From: Candidatus Hinthialibacter antarcticus
Lineage (GTDB): Bacteria > Hinthialibacterota > Hinthialibacteria > Hinthialibacterales > Hinthialibacteraceae
Assembly: GCA_030765645.1 (NCBI GenBank)
Contig: JAVCCE010000074.1
Coordinates: 105,551 to 160,114, forward strand
Reading direction: 5' to 3'
DNA length: 54,564 nucleotides
This document shows positions 23,493 to 31,545 of this stretch, in pieces (the first letter of the stretch is position 1; every line of letters starts with the position of its first letter). Below the pieces are notes generated by a model that worked only from the letters and a program-made list of their open reading frames with translations, ran no database searches and had not been told where the DNA came from. The translations under genes were made by a program, and so were the position numbers.

Positions 23493-24746
23493 ATGATGAA
23501 TAGGATGAAACTAGGCGTTATCGGCGGCGGATTTATCGCCAACTTTATGTCAGTCGCAATGGAAAGCGTTCGCACAGTAGAACTGGCGGGCGTCTACGCG
23601 CCCCAAGGCGCCGAGGCGCTGTCAAAATCCGCACAACAACGCGGACTGGGCGATGCGGTGGTTTACCCCAACATCGCTGAACTGTGTAAGAATGTGGATG
23701 CGGTGGCGGTGTTCTGCCCCAATTTCACCCGTATCGAAGTGCTCGAACAAATTCGCGACGCAGTCAAAGCCGGGGCGCAACTCAAAGGCCTGATCTGCGA
23801 GAAGCCGCTGGCGCGTAACCTGCCCGAAGCCAAAAAGGTTCTTGCCATCGCCAAAGAAATCGGCGTACCGACATCGTATTTTGAAAACCAACTGCACATG
23901 AAACCGATTGTCCGCCAGATGGAGCAACTGCGCCCCCAACAAGAAACCATGGGGCCGCTGTCGCTCACGCGATGCAGCGAAGAACACGCCGGGCCGCACA
24001 GCGGCTGGTTTTGGGACCCGACCCAACAGGGCGGCGGCGTTCTCAGCGACATGGGCTGCCACTCCATCGCGGTGGGCTGGTATGTGCTCAACCCCATCGA
24101 CAAGCCGCTGACATTCATGGAGCCCGTCAGCGTGTCATGCGACGTGGGCCTGCTCAAATGGGGGCTGCCCAAATGGCGCGGCGTCTTGAAAGACCGCTTC
24201 GGCCTCGATTATGAAAAATGCCCTGCTGAGGATTTCGTCAGCGGAATGATTACTTACCGCAACCCCGAAACCGGGCAGCTGGCGAAATCGCAATTTACCA
24301 ATTCATGGATGTTTGAAAAACAGGGCCTGCGCCTGTTCATGGACGGCATGGGGCCGGGCTATGCGTTTGAAGTCAATACGCTGGTGGCGCCGCTGACCAT
24401 CTTCATCGGCGACGAGGCCGCGAACGCCGCCGCTGACGCCGAGACCGCGCTGGAAAAATCGACCTCCAGCCGCGGGCTGTTGGCGGTGCATCACAACGAG
24501 GCCGATGTGTATGGCTACAACGATGAGTTGCTCGACGCGTCGAATTGCTTCATGGCGGGCCAAAGCGGAAAACTCACGCTCGACTACGGCTATGAGATTG
24601 TCAAATTGTGTATGGCGGCGTACATGGCGGCGGAAAAAGGCGTCACCCTCGATCTGACCGACCCGAAGGTGCAGGCGGAGTTGGAAACCTACATCCCCGC
24701 GATTCAACAAGGCAACGGCGCCGACCAGTTATACGGTAAGAAATAA
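23493..24746 (+). CDS. Gfo/Idh/MocA-family oxidoreductase (cytoplasmic)
   Basis: 417 residues, no signal peptide, TGAGGCGA upstream of the ATG. Rossmann domain 'MKLGVIGGGFIANFMSVAM', 'VDAVAVFCPNFTRIEVLEQI', 'LKGLICEKPLARNLPEAKKVL' with the conserved EKP lysine. The C-terminal substrate domain includes 'SEEHAGPHSGWFWDPTQQGGGVLSDMGCHSIAVGWYVL', a typical catalytic DMGCH-type His segment. It would be an NAD(P)-dependent sugar or polyol dehydrogenase. It is distinct from the Tat-exported homologue at 20155 and is followed by a strong terminator, so it is transcribed alone. Confidence 0.9.
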   Translation: MMNRMKLGVIGGGFIANFMSVAMESVRTVELAGVYAPQGAEALSKSAQQRGLGDAVVYPNIAELCKNVDAVAVFCPNFTRIEVLEQIRDAVKAGAQLKGLICEKPLARNLPEAKKVLAIAKEIGVPTSYFENQLHMKPIVRQMEQLRPQQETMGPLSLTRCSEEHAGPHSGWFWDPTQQGGGVLSDMGCHSIAVGWYVLNPIDKPLTFMEPVSVSCDVGLLKWGLPKWRGVLKDRFGLDYEKCPAEDFVSGMITYRNPETGQLAKSQFTNSWMFEKQGLRLFMDGMGPGYAFEVNTLVAPLTIFIGDEAANAAADAETALEKSTSSRGLLAVHHNEADVYGYNDELLDASNCFMAGQSGKLTLDYGYEIVKLCMAAYMAAEKGVTLDLTDPKVQAELETYIPAIQQGNGADQLYGKK

Positions 24747-24774
24747 TTCTGCAGCAATCAGTCGTGAGACAAAC

Positions 24775-24804
24775 AAGAGGGGCGCGTATTGCGCCCCTCT
24801 TTTC
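24775..24804. terminator. Strong intrinsic terminator (bidirectional)
   Basis: AAGAGGGGCGC (24775-24785), loop GTATT, GCGCCCCTCTT (24791-24801), then TTCATT. It ends the Gfo/Idh gene on the plus strand. The minus-strand acyltransferase gene ends ~125 bases away and could also use it. Confidence 0.9.
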
Positions 24805-24848
24805 ATTGTGTGACGAGTAACAACGAAACATCATACTAAAACATAAGT

Positions 24849-24924
24849 CTTGGGCGGGTCTCTGTGAGCGCTTGTGCAAAAAGGGCATTAAGCCCGCACC
24901 GAAGCGAAGAGAGACCCACCCCAG
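24849..24924. repeat. Diverged family-B element with a different basal stem
   Basis: The core (GAGCGCTTGTGCA, AAGGGCATTAAGCCCGCACC, GAAGCGA) matches the other family-B copies. The arms are GGGCGGGTCTCT and AGAGACCCACCCC instead of GGGTGCAACTCTG and CAGAGTTGTACCC. Both arms changed together and still pair. The element ends two bases before the acyltransferase stop codon. Confidence 0.8.
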
Positions 24925-24926
24925 CC

Positions 24927-26591
24927 TTATTCAGCGGGTTGCGCGATTGCTGCGCCGCCGCGTTTTTTGCGTCCATTCAACAACGCGCCCACCCAGGTGT
25001 AGCGCACCATCGTCTCATAAATGACCAACAAAAATCCCGTCACCAATACCGTAACCAAAACAAACTTGGCCAGCGCAGGCATTTGCCAGTCGCGAATATA
25101 TGCCTGCACAAAAAAGATCAACGGCAGGTGGGCGATGTAGAGCCAATAGGATGAATCCGAAATATAACGCATCCACTTGCTTTCGCGGCTGAGCAGTCGG
25201 CGAAACAGCCCCATGCAGCCGAAGGTCATCAGCCAGACGTAAGCGACTTGCAAAAGATTATTGATGAATTGTCTCGCGCTTGGAATCAGCGGAATCGCCT
25301 CATTGGGGGCGTGAGTGAATATCATACCAATGGGGAAAATCACCAATATCGCAACCGGCAGCGTCAGCCAGTAGCGCTTGCCTAAGGCGCCTGCCTCGTC
25401 TTTGGCGTCAAAATATAAGGCGCCGAATCCAAAGAAAACCGCGTAATACAACAACACATGCGGCATGGGCAGCAACCCCGCCGAGGTGTCAGAGCCAAAA
25501 GTCGGTTCAATCATAAACAACTGCGGAACCATCGTGAGCGGGACCAGCCACATATACCGTAGCGGCGATAAAATCAGTTTGCTGGATTGGACGTTCCAAT
25601 TCAGCGCGTCTGCGATGAGCGCATAAACCGCGAAGCCAACCACCAGCCAAATGAGAAACCACAAAAACCAGAGGTGTTGAAGCACAGGCGTTGAAAACAG
25701 CAGTCCATACAGGATGCTGAGCACAGGATTTGAGCGTTCTTGTCCGGTGGAGACGCCCAATATTTCGGAAATCTGGCTGCGGCCTTCGTTGATTTTTTGG
25801 GGATCAAATTTTACGTTGACCAGTCCAGCGATGAATTGGGTTGTCCCCATGTCGGCGGTTAACGACTGATGAGACGTTTGTCCATAACTGTTTTTGATGT
25901 CCGCGTCTGCGCCATTTTGCAACAAGACTTTTGCGACTTCGGCCTCGCCGAAAAAAGCGGCGGTGTGCAGCGGGGTTGAACCGTCGCGCACGGGCATGTT
26001 CACGTCTGCGCCCAGTTCAAGTAACAGTTCAACCGCTTCGAGTTGGCCGGTCATCGTCGCCGTCGATAGCGGCGTGATTCCATAAATTTGATCTTGTTGG
26101 TTGATCCCGGCGCCGTCTTCGACAAATGCTCGAATTTTTTCTAAATCGCCGACTCTCGCCGCCGACCAGAGATCAGCGCTTGCTTGCGTAGATACGGCGG
26201 CCTCTTCATCAACGCTCTGGGCGGTCCCCGTTGTCATGGCCCAGCCAATAATCAAATATGACGCGGGAATGATGGTGATAAGACACAACGCGAACGGGAT
26301 AAAAATCCGCCGGAAGCGGTGCCGCAGTAGCGACTTCAGCCCGCGCTTGCGCCATAACATTGCAGTAAAAAATCCGCTGATGAGAAAAAACAGCGGCATG
26401 CGAAAACCATGCAAAAACGCGGGGATCAATCCCAATATATGCGCTTGCTGATTGTCTTGCACCGGCCAAAGCCCCGGGATAAACGATAGCGACGCATGAA
26501 GCGCGATGCCCGACAGCATGGCGATGGCGCGTAGCGCGTCGAGGTCGTGGCGGCGGTCGATGGCGGTAGTTTGCGTGGTCGCGTTATTCAT
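24927..26591 (-). CDS. Acyltransferase-3 (OpgC/MdoC-like) membrane protein with an inserted ankyrin domain
   Basis: 554 residues. The N-terminus is a classic acyltransferase-3 start: 'RRHDLDALRAIAMLSGIALHASLSF' with the active-site-type His32, then 'FRMPLFFLISGFFTAML' and 'RRIFIPFALC'. Between membrane helix 3 (~98-117) and the next helix (~300) lies a soluble insert (~138-285) with three to four ankyrin repeats ('GITPLSTATMTGQLEAVELLLELGADVN', 'DGSTPLHTAAFFGEAEVAKVLLQNGADADIKN'). The remaining ~8 membrane helices follow and end in 'YWLYIAHLPLIFF'. The enzyme should O-acylate a periplasmic or surface glycan; the ankyrin part may bind a protein or glycan partner. It overlaps the ankyrin lipoprotein gene by 8 bp. 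Confidence 0.88.
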   Translation of the reverse strand: MNNATTQTTAIDRRHDLDALRAIAMLSGIALHASLSFIPGLWPVQDNQQAHILGLIPAFLHGFRMPLFFLISGFFTAMLWRKRGLKSLLRHRFRRIFIPFALCLITIIPASYLIIGWAMTTGTAQSVDEEAAVSTQASADLWSAARVGDLEKIRAFVEDGAGINQQDQIYGITPLSTATMTGQLEAVELLLELGADVNMPVRDGSTPLHTAAFFGEAEVAKVLLQNGADADIKNSYGQTSHQSLTADMGTTQFIAGLVNVKFDPQKINEGRSQISEILGVSTGQERSNPVLSILYGLLFSTPVLQHLWFLWFLIWLVVGFAVYALIADALNWNVQSSKLILSPLRYMWLVPLTMVPQLFMIEPTFGSDTSAGLLPMPHVLLYYAVFFGFGALYFDAKDEAGALGKRYWLTLPVAILVIFPIGMIFTHAPNEAIPLIPSARQFINNLLQVAYVWLMTFGCMGLFRRLLSRESKWMRYISDSSYWLYIAHLPLIFFVQAYIRDWQMPALAKFVLVTVLVTGFLLVIYETMVRYTWVGALLNGRKKRGGAAIAQPAE

Positions 26592-27120
26592 TGCCGAACT
26601 TCGCGCCGTGTTCCTTCAAAATATCGGCGACAGACCCCCGGGTGCGTTTGATGCGATCTAGGTCAATCTCCATTTGCAATATGCCGCCGACCATGGCGTA
26701 AACATCTTCTAATTCCTGGCTCCATTCGGCGCCGACCGCATCAAGCGGGGTCGTGCCGATGTTGTCTTTCGGGTTCGGTTCGGCGCCGTTTTCTAACAGC
26801 AACTTCACGATATTCGGATGGCAAAACAGCGCGGCGAGGTGTAAAGCGGTTGAACCATTATTGTTCTTTTGGTCTAACGCTGCGCCCTTTAAAATTAACA
26901 CTTCGGCTGCATCGGGCTGACCAAACAAGGCTGCCACAATCAAAGGCGTCGAGCCGCCGGTTGGCTCGAGGGCGTTGATGTCTGTTCCCGCTTTGACGTG
27001 TTGTTGAATGGCGGCGATGTTTCCTTCTCCCGCCGCTTGCCAGATGTCGATTTCCGGCGGTTGTTCGGCGCATCCAACGGCAAAAATCATTACGGTGAGA
27101 TATAGCAATGCCTTTTTCAT
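26584..27120 (-). CDS. Ankyrin-repeat lipoprotein
   Basis: 178 residues. 'MKKALLYLTVMIFAVGC' is a lipoprotein signal with the modified Cys at 17. Three ankyrin repeats follow: 'DIWQAAGEGNIAAIQQHVKAGTDIN', 'GSTPLIVAALFGQPDAAEVLILKGAALDQKN', 'GSTALHLAALFCHPNIVKLLLENGAEPNPKD'. The tail 'MEIDLDRIKRTRGSVADILKEHG' is also found, diverged, at the end of the ankyrin insert in the next gene. The two proteins align along this whole module. Translation is probably coupled (8-bp overlap), so the lipoprotein and the acyltransferase insert may work together in the periplasm. Confidence 0.85.
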   Translation of the reverse strand: MKKALLYLTVMIFAVGCAEQPPEIDIWQAAGEGNIAAIQQHVKAGTDINALEPTGGSTPLIVAALFGQPDAAEVLILKGAALDQKNNNGSTALHLAALFCHPNIVKLLLENGAEPNPKDNIGTTPLDAVGAEWSQELEDVYAMVGGILQMEIDLDRIKRTRGSVADILKEHGAKFGNE

Positions 27121-27240
27121 CTTTTCTCCAATTATAAACTATATTTTATGATGAGTTTTACTAGAGCAATCCAAAGCGTCTCATATACTATACGTTGAGG
27201 ATGTAGTGATCTTTCATTTATTTATTTTTTACACCCTACC

Positions 27241-28086
27241 ATGAATACGATTGGATTGGAAATGCAAAGAATATTCATACTTTTCACATTACTTACCGTT
27301 GCATTGGCGCCATGCGGCTTTGCCGTAGACGCGCCGCGCGCGGCGCGGTCGGTGCATCTGTGGTATCCGGCGCCGGAAAGCGAATGGTTCTATAACGAGA
27401 TGATCGTCGATGAGTCGCACCCCGGCAGCTACTTCATGGCGTGCGGCTTCAGCCACGGTTATTTTGGCATTCAAGAAATACGCGGACCTGAAGACAAGGT
27501 CGCGATTTTCTCAGTCTGGGAGCCCGGCGAACAAGACGACCCCAACATTGTCAAAGACGACCTGCGCGTCAAGCCATTGTTTGAAGGCGAGGGCGTCAAC
27601 GTCAGCCGCTTTGGAAACGAAGGCACCGGCGGCAAGAGCATGTTCCCCTATCAATGGAACATCGGCGAGACCTATAAGTTTTTGCTGAACGCGAAACTCG
27701 AGGGCAAGCGCAGCGTCTATACCGCGTATTTTTATCTCAATGAAGAATCGCGATGGAAGAAGCTGGCGACCTTCTCAACCCTCGCCAAAGGCGACCGCCT
27801 CAAGGGCTACTACTCATTCGTTGAAGATTTCTGGCGCAACGGCGAAAGCGCACAACAGGTGCGCCGCGCCCGCTACGGCAACGGCTGGGTCAAGACGCTC
27901 GACGGCGATTGGGTCGATCTCACCCGCGCGCGTTTCACCGCCGACCGCACACCGACGATGAACATCAACGCGGGCTTGCTTGATGGATTGTTCTTCTTAC
28001 AGACGGGCGGCGAAACCGTCAACGAGTTGCCGCTGCGCGACGAGATGTCGCGGCCTCCACGCGGGTTGGAGTTACCAAAGGAATAA
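27241..28086 (+). CDS. DUF3472 secreted protein
   Basis: 281 residues with a signal peptide ('FILFTLLTVALAPCGFAVDA'). An alternative ATG at 27262 would give a shorter signal. The DUF3472 pattern is clear: 'SVHLWYPAPESEWFYNEMIVDESHPGSYFMACGFSHGYFGIQEI', 'IFSVWEPG', 'FPYQWNIGETYKFLLNA' and 'GYYSFVEDFWRNGES'. The family is found in secreted proteins of carbohydrate-using bacteria and is thought to be beta-sandwich; its function is unknown. It is divergent from the ankyrin lipoprotein gene and followed by a repeat. Confidence 0.85.
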   Translation: MNTIGLEMQRIFILFTLLTVALAPCGFAVDAPRAARSVHLWYPAPESEWFYNEMIVDESHPGSYFMACGFSHGYFGIQEIRGPEDKVAIFSVWEPGEQDDPNIVKDDLRVKPLFEGEGVNVSRFGNEGTGGKSMFPYQWNIGETYKFLLNAKLEGKRSVYTAYFYLNEESRWKKLATFSTLAKGDRLKGYYSFVEDFWRNGESAQQVRRARYGNGWVKTLDGDWVDLTRARFTADRTPTMNINAGLLDGLFFLQTGGETVNELPLRDEMSRPPRGLELPKE

Positions 28087-28143
28087 AAGTTGAACTTTTA
28101 TTGATAGAATTTCGTATTCTTTTTGAGGCCTGTTTTTAATGCA

Positions 28144-28198
28144 GATCCCCCCTGCCCCCCTTACAAAAGGGGGGTGGCGTCGAAGACGACGGGGGGAT
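28144..28198. repeat. Palindromic repeat rich in C6/G6 tracts, copy 1
   Basis: ATCCCCCCTGCCCCCCTTAC, AAAGGGGGG, then GGCGTCGAAGACGAC and GGGGGGAT. A second copy is at 53593-53640. This is a widespread dispersed-repeat type in bacteria. It lies between the DUF3472 and hydrolase genes. Confidence 0.75.
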
Positions 28199-28307
28199 TT
28201 CGGTATAATGAATTTTCCCATCAAGATTTCACACATTGAATAGAAACCCTCCCCCAATCTGGGGAGAAGATTTCCTACTAAAGATTATGATTTTCTTGGA
28301 GAACTGT

Positions 28308-29873
28308 ATGTTTCAGCCGTATAGATTTATATTCACGCTTCTCTTATTTGCCGTCACAGCGAGCGGGGTTTCTGCCTTAACCTGGCAGGAGAAAACCGAC
28401 CGCCAGTTTCGTAAATGGGACCGCACCGACTCGCCCGGCTGCGCCATCATCGTCGTCAAAGACGGAGAGGTCATCCATCAAAACGGCTATGGCATGGCCA
28501 ACTTGCGCTACGATATCCCGATTGACCCTGAGACGACCATCTTTCGCACCGCGTCTAATTCAAAGCAATATGTCGCGTTCGCAATTTTGCTGCTGCATGA
28601 CGAAGGGCTGCTTACGCTGGATGACGATATTCGCGACTACATTCCAGAATCGCCTGACTTTGGCGAAACCATCACCATCCGCCATTTGCTTCACCACGTC
28701 AGTGGGATACGCGACTATTTGAGTTTGGCTTCAATGTCAGGCTTGGTTTTGATGAATGATTATATTGATAAGACGTATGCGCTTGAAATGTTTGAAAACC
28801 AACAACGCCTCAATTTCGCGCCCGGCGACCAAACCATGTACTCAAACACCGGCTTTACTCTGCTGGGCGAAATTGTGGCGCGGGTGAGTGGACAGTCGCT
28901 ATCAGAATTTTGCCGCGAACGCATCTTTGAACCGCTGGGCATGACCAATACGTTTTTTATTGACAACTTTCAGACGGTTTATGACAATTTCGCTGATGCG
29001 TATATTCCCGATCCAGAGGGTAACACCTGGCATTCAACCATCGGCTTCTCAAGCGTGGGCGCGGCGGGCATGGCCAGCACGGTGGTCGATCTCGCCAAGT
29101 GGGATGAAAACTTCTACAACCCCGTTGTCGGCAATTCAACGATCATAAAAATGATGGAGCAAAAATTCAGGCTCAATGACCGAACCCTTGGAACGATGTC
29201 GATGGGGCTGATTGTCGAAGAAGCGCTCGGCATCAAAGTGGTTTATCACGGCGGCGATTTAAACGGCTTTCATTGCCAGACCATGCGGTTTCCGAATGAA
29301 CATTTTTCGATGATTTTTTTGTCGAACACCGCTGAACTCAATTCCGGTGAATTGGCAACCATGTCGATACAGATTCGCAGTTTCTATTTGCAGGAACCGG
29401 ATACGTCAGTGACAGACTTTCAGTTGCACGAACCCACGCCGCCGATGCCCGCGTTTCTCTCGGGTTTTATTCACCCTGATTTAGATATGATGCCTTATTT
29501 GAATCCGCCTGCGTATGCGCCGAAGGCTCGCGCGGCAAGGCCCAGCCAAGCCAAACCTCAACTCACCGAGCCGCAGGTTCGGCGTTATGTGGGGCGTTAT
29601 TACAGCGAAGAGTTAGACGTGTTTTATGAACTCGCGCTCGAAGACGGCTATCTGATGTTCAAGACGCCGCGCATTCGCCCTGGAATCTTTGGCGTCGACC
29701 AGGTTGACTCAGACGGCTCGTTCGTGACTGAAGTGATTCCATTCATTGGCCTGCCTGCGTTTTGGGGAACATTCACCGAAGACGGCTCTGGCAACATAGA
29801 CGGATTTCTGCTCAGCAACTTCCGAGTCATTGACCTCAAATTCATCAAAGTCACCACGGCTCCGTTTGACTGA
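28308..29873 (+). CDS. Secreted serine hydrolase of the beta-lactamase / PBP fold (class C-like)
   Basis: 521 residues from the ATG at 28308, chosen for TTGGAG eight bases upstream and because the signal peptide (~1-25, 'FIFTLLLFAVTASGVSA') then starts properly. The active-site motifs are present: S-x-x-K in 'TASNSKQY', Y-x-N in 'MYSNTGF', and 'YHGGDLNGF' as the KTG equivalent. 'GLLTLDDDIRDYIPE', 'TIRHLLHHVSGIRDY' and 'RIFEPLGMTNTFF' are family hallmarks. The C-terminal ~130 residues are a lipocalin-like extension ('YVGRYYSEELDVFYELALEDGYLMFKTPR'). It probably acts as an esterase or D-aminopeptidase, and not necessarily on beta-lactams. Confidence 0.92.
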   Translation: MFQPYRFIFTLLLFAVTASGVSALTWQEKTDRQFRKWDRTDSPGCAIIVVKDGEVIHQNGYGMANLRYDIPIDPETTIFRTASNSKQYVAFAILLLHDEGLLTLDDDIRDYIPESPDFGETITIRHLLHHVSGIRDYLSLASMSGLVLMNDYIDKTYALEMFENQQRLNFAPGDQTMYSNTGFTLLGEIVARVSGQSLSEFCRERIFEPLGMTNTFFIDNFQTVYDNFADAYIPDPEGNTWHSTIGFSSVGAAGMASTVVDLAKWDENFYNPVVGNSTIIKMMEQKFRLNDRTLGTMSMGLIVEEALGIKVVYHGGDLNGFHCQTMRFPNEHFSMIFLSNTAELNSGELATMSIQIRSFYLQEPDTSVTDFQLHEPTPPMPAFLSGFIHPDLDMMPYLNPPAYAPKARAARPSQAKPQLTEPQVRRYVGRYYSEELDVFYELALEDGYLMFKTPRIRPGIFGVDQVDSDGSFVTEVIPFIGLPAFWGTFTEDGSGNIDGFLLSNFRVIDLKFIKVTTAPFD

Positions 29874-29908
29874 GCCGACAATAAATTAATACGCGAATAG
29901 AAACGTAA

Positions 29909-29936
29909 GAGGGGCTTCGTTTTCACGAAACCCCTC
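29909..29936 (+). terminator. Terminator-like hairpin after the serine hydrolase
   Basis: GAGGGG-CTTCGT-TTTC-ACGAA-A-CCCCTC followed by GCTGTTTAT. Starts 36 bases after the stop codon at 29873. On the minus strand it would also follow the truncated gene ending at 29958. Confidence 0.7.
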
Positions 29937-29957
29937 GCTGTTTATACAAGAACGAAA

Positions 29958-30143
29958 CTACAGGTCTTCTAAACGGAGCGCGTTGAAGCCCGCCACGTTG
30001 ACGCTGCTGCTGCTGGGTTCAAACGACCCCTGGAAGGCCGAGAAGCCTTCGGCGCGTCCAGTCAAAATCAGGTTGGATGCGCCATTGATACTCGAGGCGT
30101 CATCCGAATTGGTAAAATCTGTTAAGAAAAGTTCTAAAGAACC
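29958..30143 (-). pseudogene. C-terminal remnant (~61 codons) of an unknown protein, no start codon
   Basis: On the minus strand an open stretch reads '...LELFLTDFTNSDDASSING', 'ASNLILTGRAEGFSAFQGSF' and 'EPSSSSVNVAGFNALRLEDL' then stop. Base and codon use are like the neighbouring genes, while the DNA just upstream is AT-rich and has two in-frame stops (TGA, TAG at 30144-30149). There is no ATG, GTG or TTG in a position to start it. The rest of the gene seems to have been lost or replaced. The family is not recognised; the composition suggests a secreted beta-rich protein. Confidence 0.5.
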
Positions 30144-30328
30144 CTATCAAATGCGTTTGCGCTTAATGAATTTCGTTATCCCCTTGTTAATGACAGGCCA
30201 AGGATCGAGTGAACAATGTGAAGAAAAAGTAATTTTTTATGTGTAATTTATAGCCATATAAAACCTTAATATACAGATAGTTAAACAAAGAATAACATAA
30301 TTTTAGATTCATTTTATGAATTTTCCTG

Positions 30329-30357
30329 TTGACAAGTTCCTGAAGATTGGATATTCT
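30329..30357 (+). promoter_or_regulatory. Near-consensus sigma-70 promoter for the NusG paralogue
   Basis: TTGACA (30329-30334), exactly 17 bp, TATTCT (30352-30357). It is the best-looking promoter in the window together with that of nrdJ. The start codon is ~40 bases downstream, so the leader is short and continuous with the GAAAGGAA ribosome binding site. Confidence 0.8.
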
Positions 30358-30397
30358 TTATTCATAATTTGAATTTAAAAGAAAGGAACCCCCTCCT

Positions 30398-30955
30398 ATG
30401 TTGTCTGGCCGCCTCGAAGATTACGCAGACCGTTGGCCTCACGACCGCCCCATCGAAGATGACCGGGGCAAGTGGCGAGTCGCTTACGTCAAGCCGCGCA
30501 ACGAAAAAGCGCTGGCGATTGATTGCCAACAAGCGGGCGTTCCTTACTATTTACCGTTATACGTCAAACGCAAACGCCGCAATGACAACAATAAGTATCG
30601 CAAAAGCGTGATGCCGTTGTTTCCGGGGTATTTTCCGTTCGTTGACACAGAAGACGGCAAAAGCAAATTACAACAAACCAACCGCGTCGTTCACATTCTT
30701 GATATTAACGATCAGGAAGCGTTTGTACGCGATCTCGAGCAAATTCGCCACGCGGTGAACTCCGGCATGGCGGTCGACGCCGTCCCGTATATGGAAGAAG
30801 GCCAAAAGGTCCGCGTAAAAGAAGGCCCGTTACAGGGACTTTGCGGAATCGTTAATCGGGTGGACGCGAACCACGCCCGGTTGGTCATCACGGTTGACGC
30901 GTTAAAAATGGCGGTTGAAGTTGAACTCGAAAGCGAGTCAGTCGAAGCACTTTAG
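30398..30955 (+). CDS. NusG-family transcription factor paralogue (RfaH/UpxY/LoaP-like)
   Basis: 185 residues. Residues ~25-115 are a NusG N-terminal domain ('GKWRVAYVKPRNEKALAIDCQQAGVPYYLPLY', 'KSVMPLFPGYFPFV', 'VHILDI'). Residues ~130-180 are a KOW domain ('YMEEGQKVRVKEGPLQGLCGIV'). Housekeeping NusG sits next to secE and rplK; this one does not, and the loop 'KRKRRNDNNKYRKS' is typical of specialised paralogues that act as antiterminators on one or a few long operons, often polysaccharide ones. The gene is alone between a promoter and a terminator, so its target is elsewhere or one of the envelope clusters nearby. Its TAG stop coincides with the end of a family-C element. Confidence 0.85.
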   Translation: MLSGRLEDYADRWPHDRPIEDDRGKWRVAYVKPRNEKALAIDCQQAGVPYYLPLYVKRKRRNDNNKYRKSVMPLFPGYFPFVDTEDGKSKLQQTNRVVHILDINDQEAFVRDLEQIRHAVNSGMAVDAVPYMEEGQKVRVKEGPLQGLCGIVNRVDANHARLVITVDALKMAVEVELESESVEAL

Positions 30956-31051
30956 CGTTGGTTAAATACTGTGCGTTAAGCGCGCCCGTAGGGCTCAGCG
31001 ATAGATGCCGATTAAGAAACCTTAATCTGCACGGTTTTCTAGCAAACACTA
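30953..31051. repeat. Family-C element (copy 2)
   Basis: Starts TAGCGTTGGTTAAATACTGTG at the NusG-paralogue stop codon and ends AGCAAACACTA. Read on the minus strand it aligns with copy 1: TAGTGTTTGCTAGAAAACCG, ATCTATCGCTGAGCCC, GCGCGCTTAACGCACAGTA. The first three bases are the TAG stop of the gene at 30398. Confidence 0.7.
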
Positions 31052-31135
31052 TAAAAAGGAAGTTCAAGGTTTATTCGTCCAAGATAAACCCTTTACCTGA
31101 TACAAAAACTGTCTAATCCCTCGTCCAAGGGAACC

Positions 31136-31167
31136 CGGTGGAAGCGAACCTTCCACCGTTTTTTTTG
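31136..31167 (+). terminator. Strong intrinsic terminator
   Basis: CGGTGGAAG (31136-31144), loop CGAAC, CTTCCACCG (31150-31158), then eight T. It is ~180 bases after the NusG-paralogue stop, with the family-C element in between. It probably ends that transcript and insulates the minus-strand gene ending at 31186. Confidence 0.92.
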
Positions 31168-31185
31168 TCTGGGCATGGAGAAAAT

Positions 31186-31545
31186 CTACACGGAGGGCTT
31201 TGCGCTTTCCATCTTCTTGCGTTCGACATAGGCGTCGTAGATCGAGTAAACATAGAGCACGACGCTGGCGACCGCTAATACGCAGAAGGTATAAAACTCA
31301 TCGCTGAGAAATTGCAGCGAATCGGCGGCTTGCTCTACATTGCCCTGGCCAATCTCCAAAAAATACATCGCGAGAAAATACCCGATCGGAATCAACAACG
31401 CCAACGAAGCAATCAAAAACACGATGCCGACAAACACCGCTTTGGCCCACTGGCGGTTATACAACTGGCCCGCGCCGGGAACCACCAGGGCGGACAACAA
31501 GGCGGCTTTCATGGCTTCGCTGCGGGCGGTCGCGGCGTTGTTCAT
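31186..31545 (-). CDS. Small membrane protein of the TM2 / 'PGAGQLYN' type
   Basis: 119 residues from the ATG at 31545 (AGGAG upstream). It overlaps the kdsB stop in ATGA, so it is coupled to kdsB. 'LLSALVVPGAGQLYNRQWAKAVF' is the TM2-like motif, followed by hydrophobic segments 'GIVFLIASLALLIPIGYFLAMYF' and 'FCVLAVASVVLYVYSIYDAYVER'. Such proteins are small integral membrane proteins of unknown role. The operon link suggests a connection with envelope synthesis, but this is inference. Confidence 0.75.
   Translation of the reverse strand: MNNAATARSEAMKAALLSALVVPGAGQLYNRQWAKAVFVGIVFLIASLALLIPIGYFLAMYFLEIGQGNVEQAADSLQFLSDEFYTFCVLAVASVVLYVYSIYDAYVERKKMESAKPSV

Noticed and set aside
29983-30246. 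Plus-strand 87-codon frame before the NusG paralogue
   Set aside because: It is antisense to the truncated gene remnant and runs into AT-rich DNA; no ribosome binding site and no domain.
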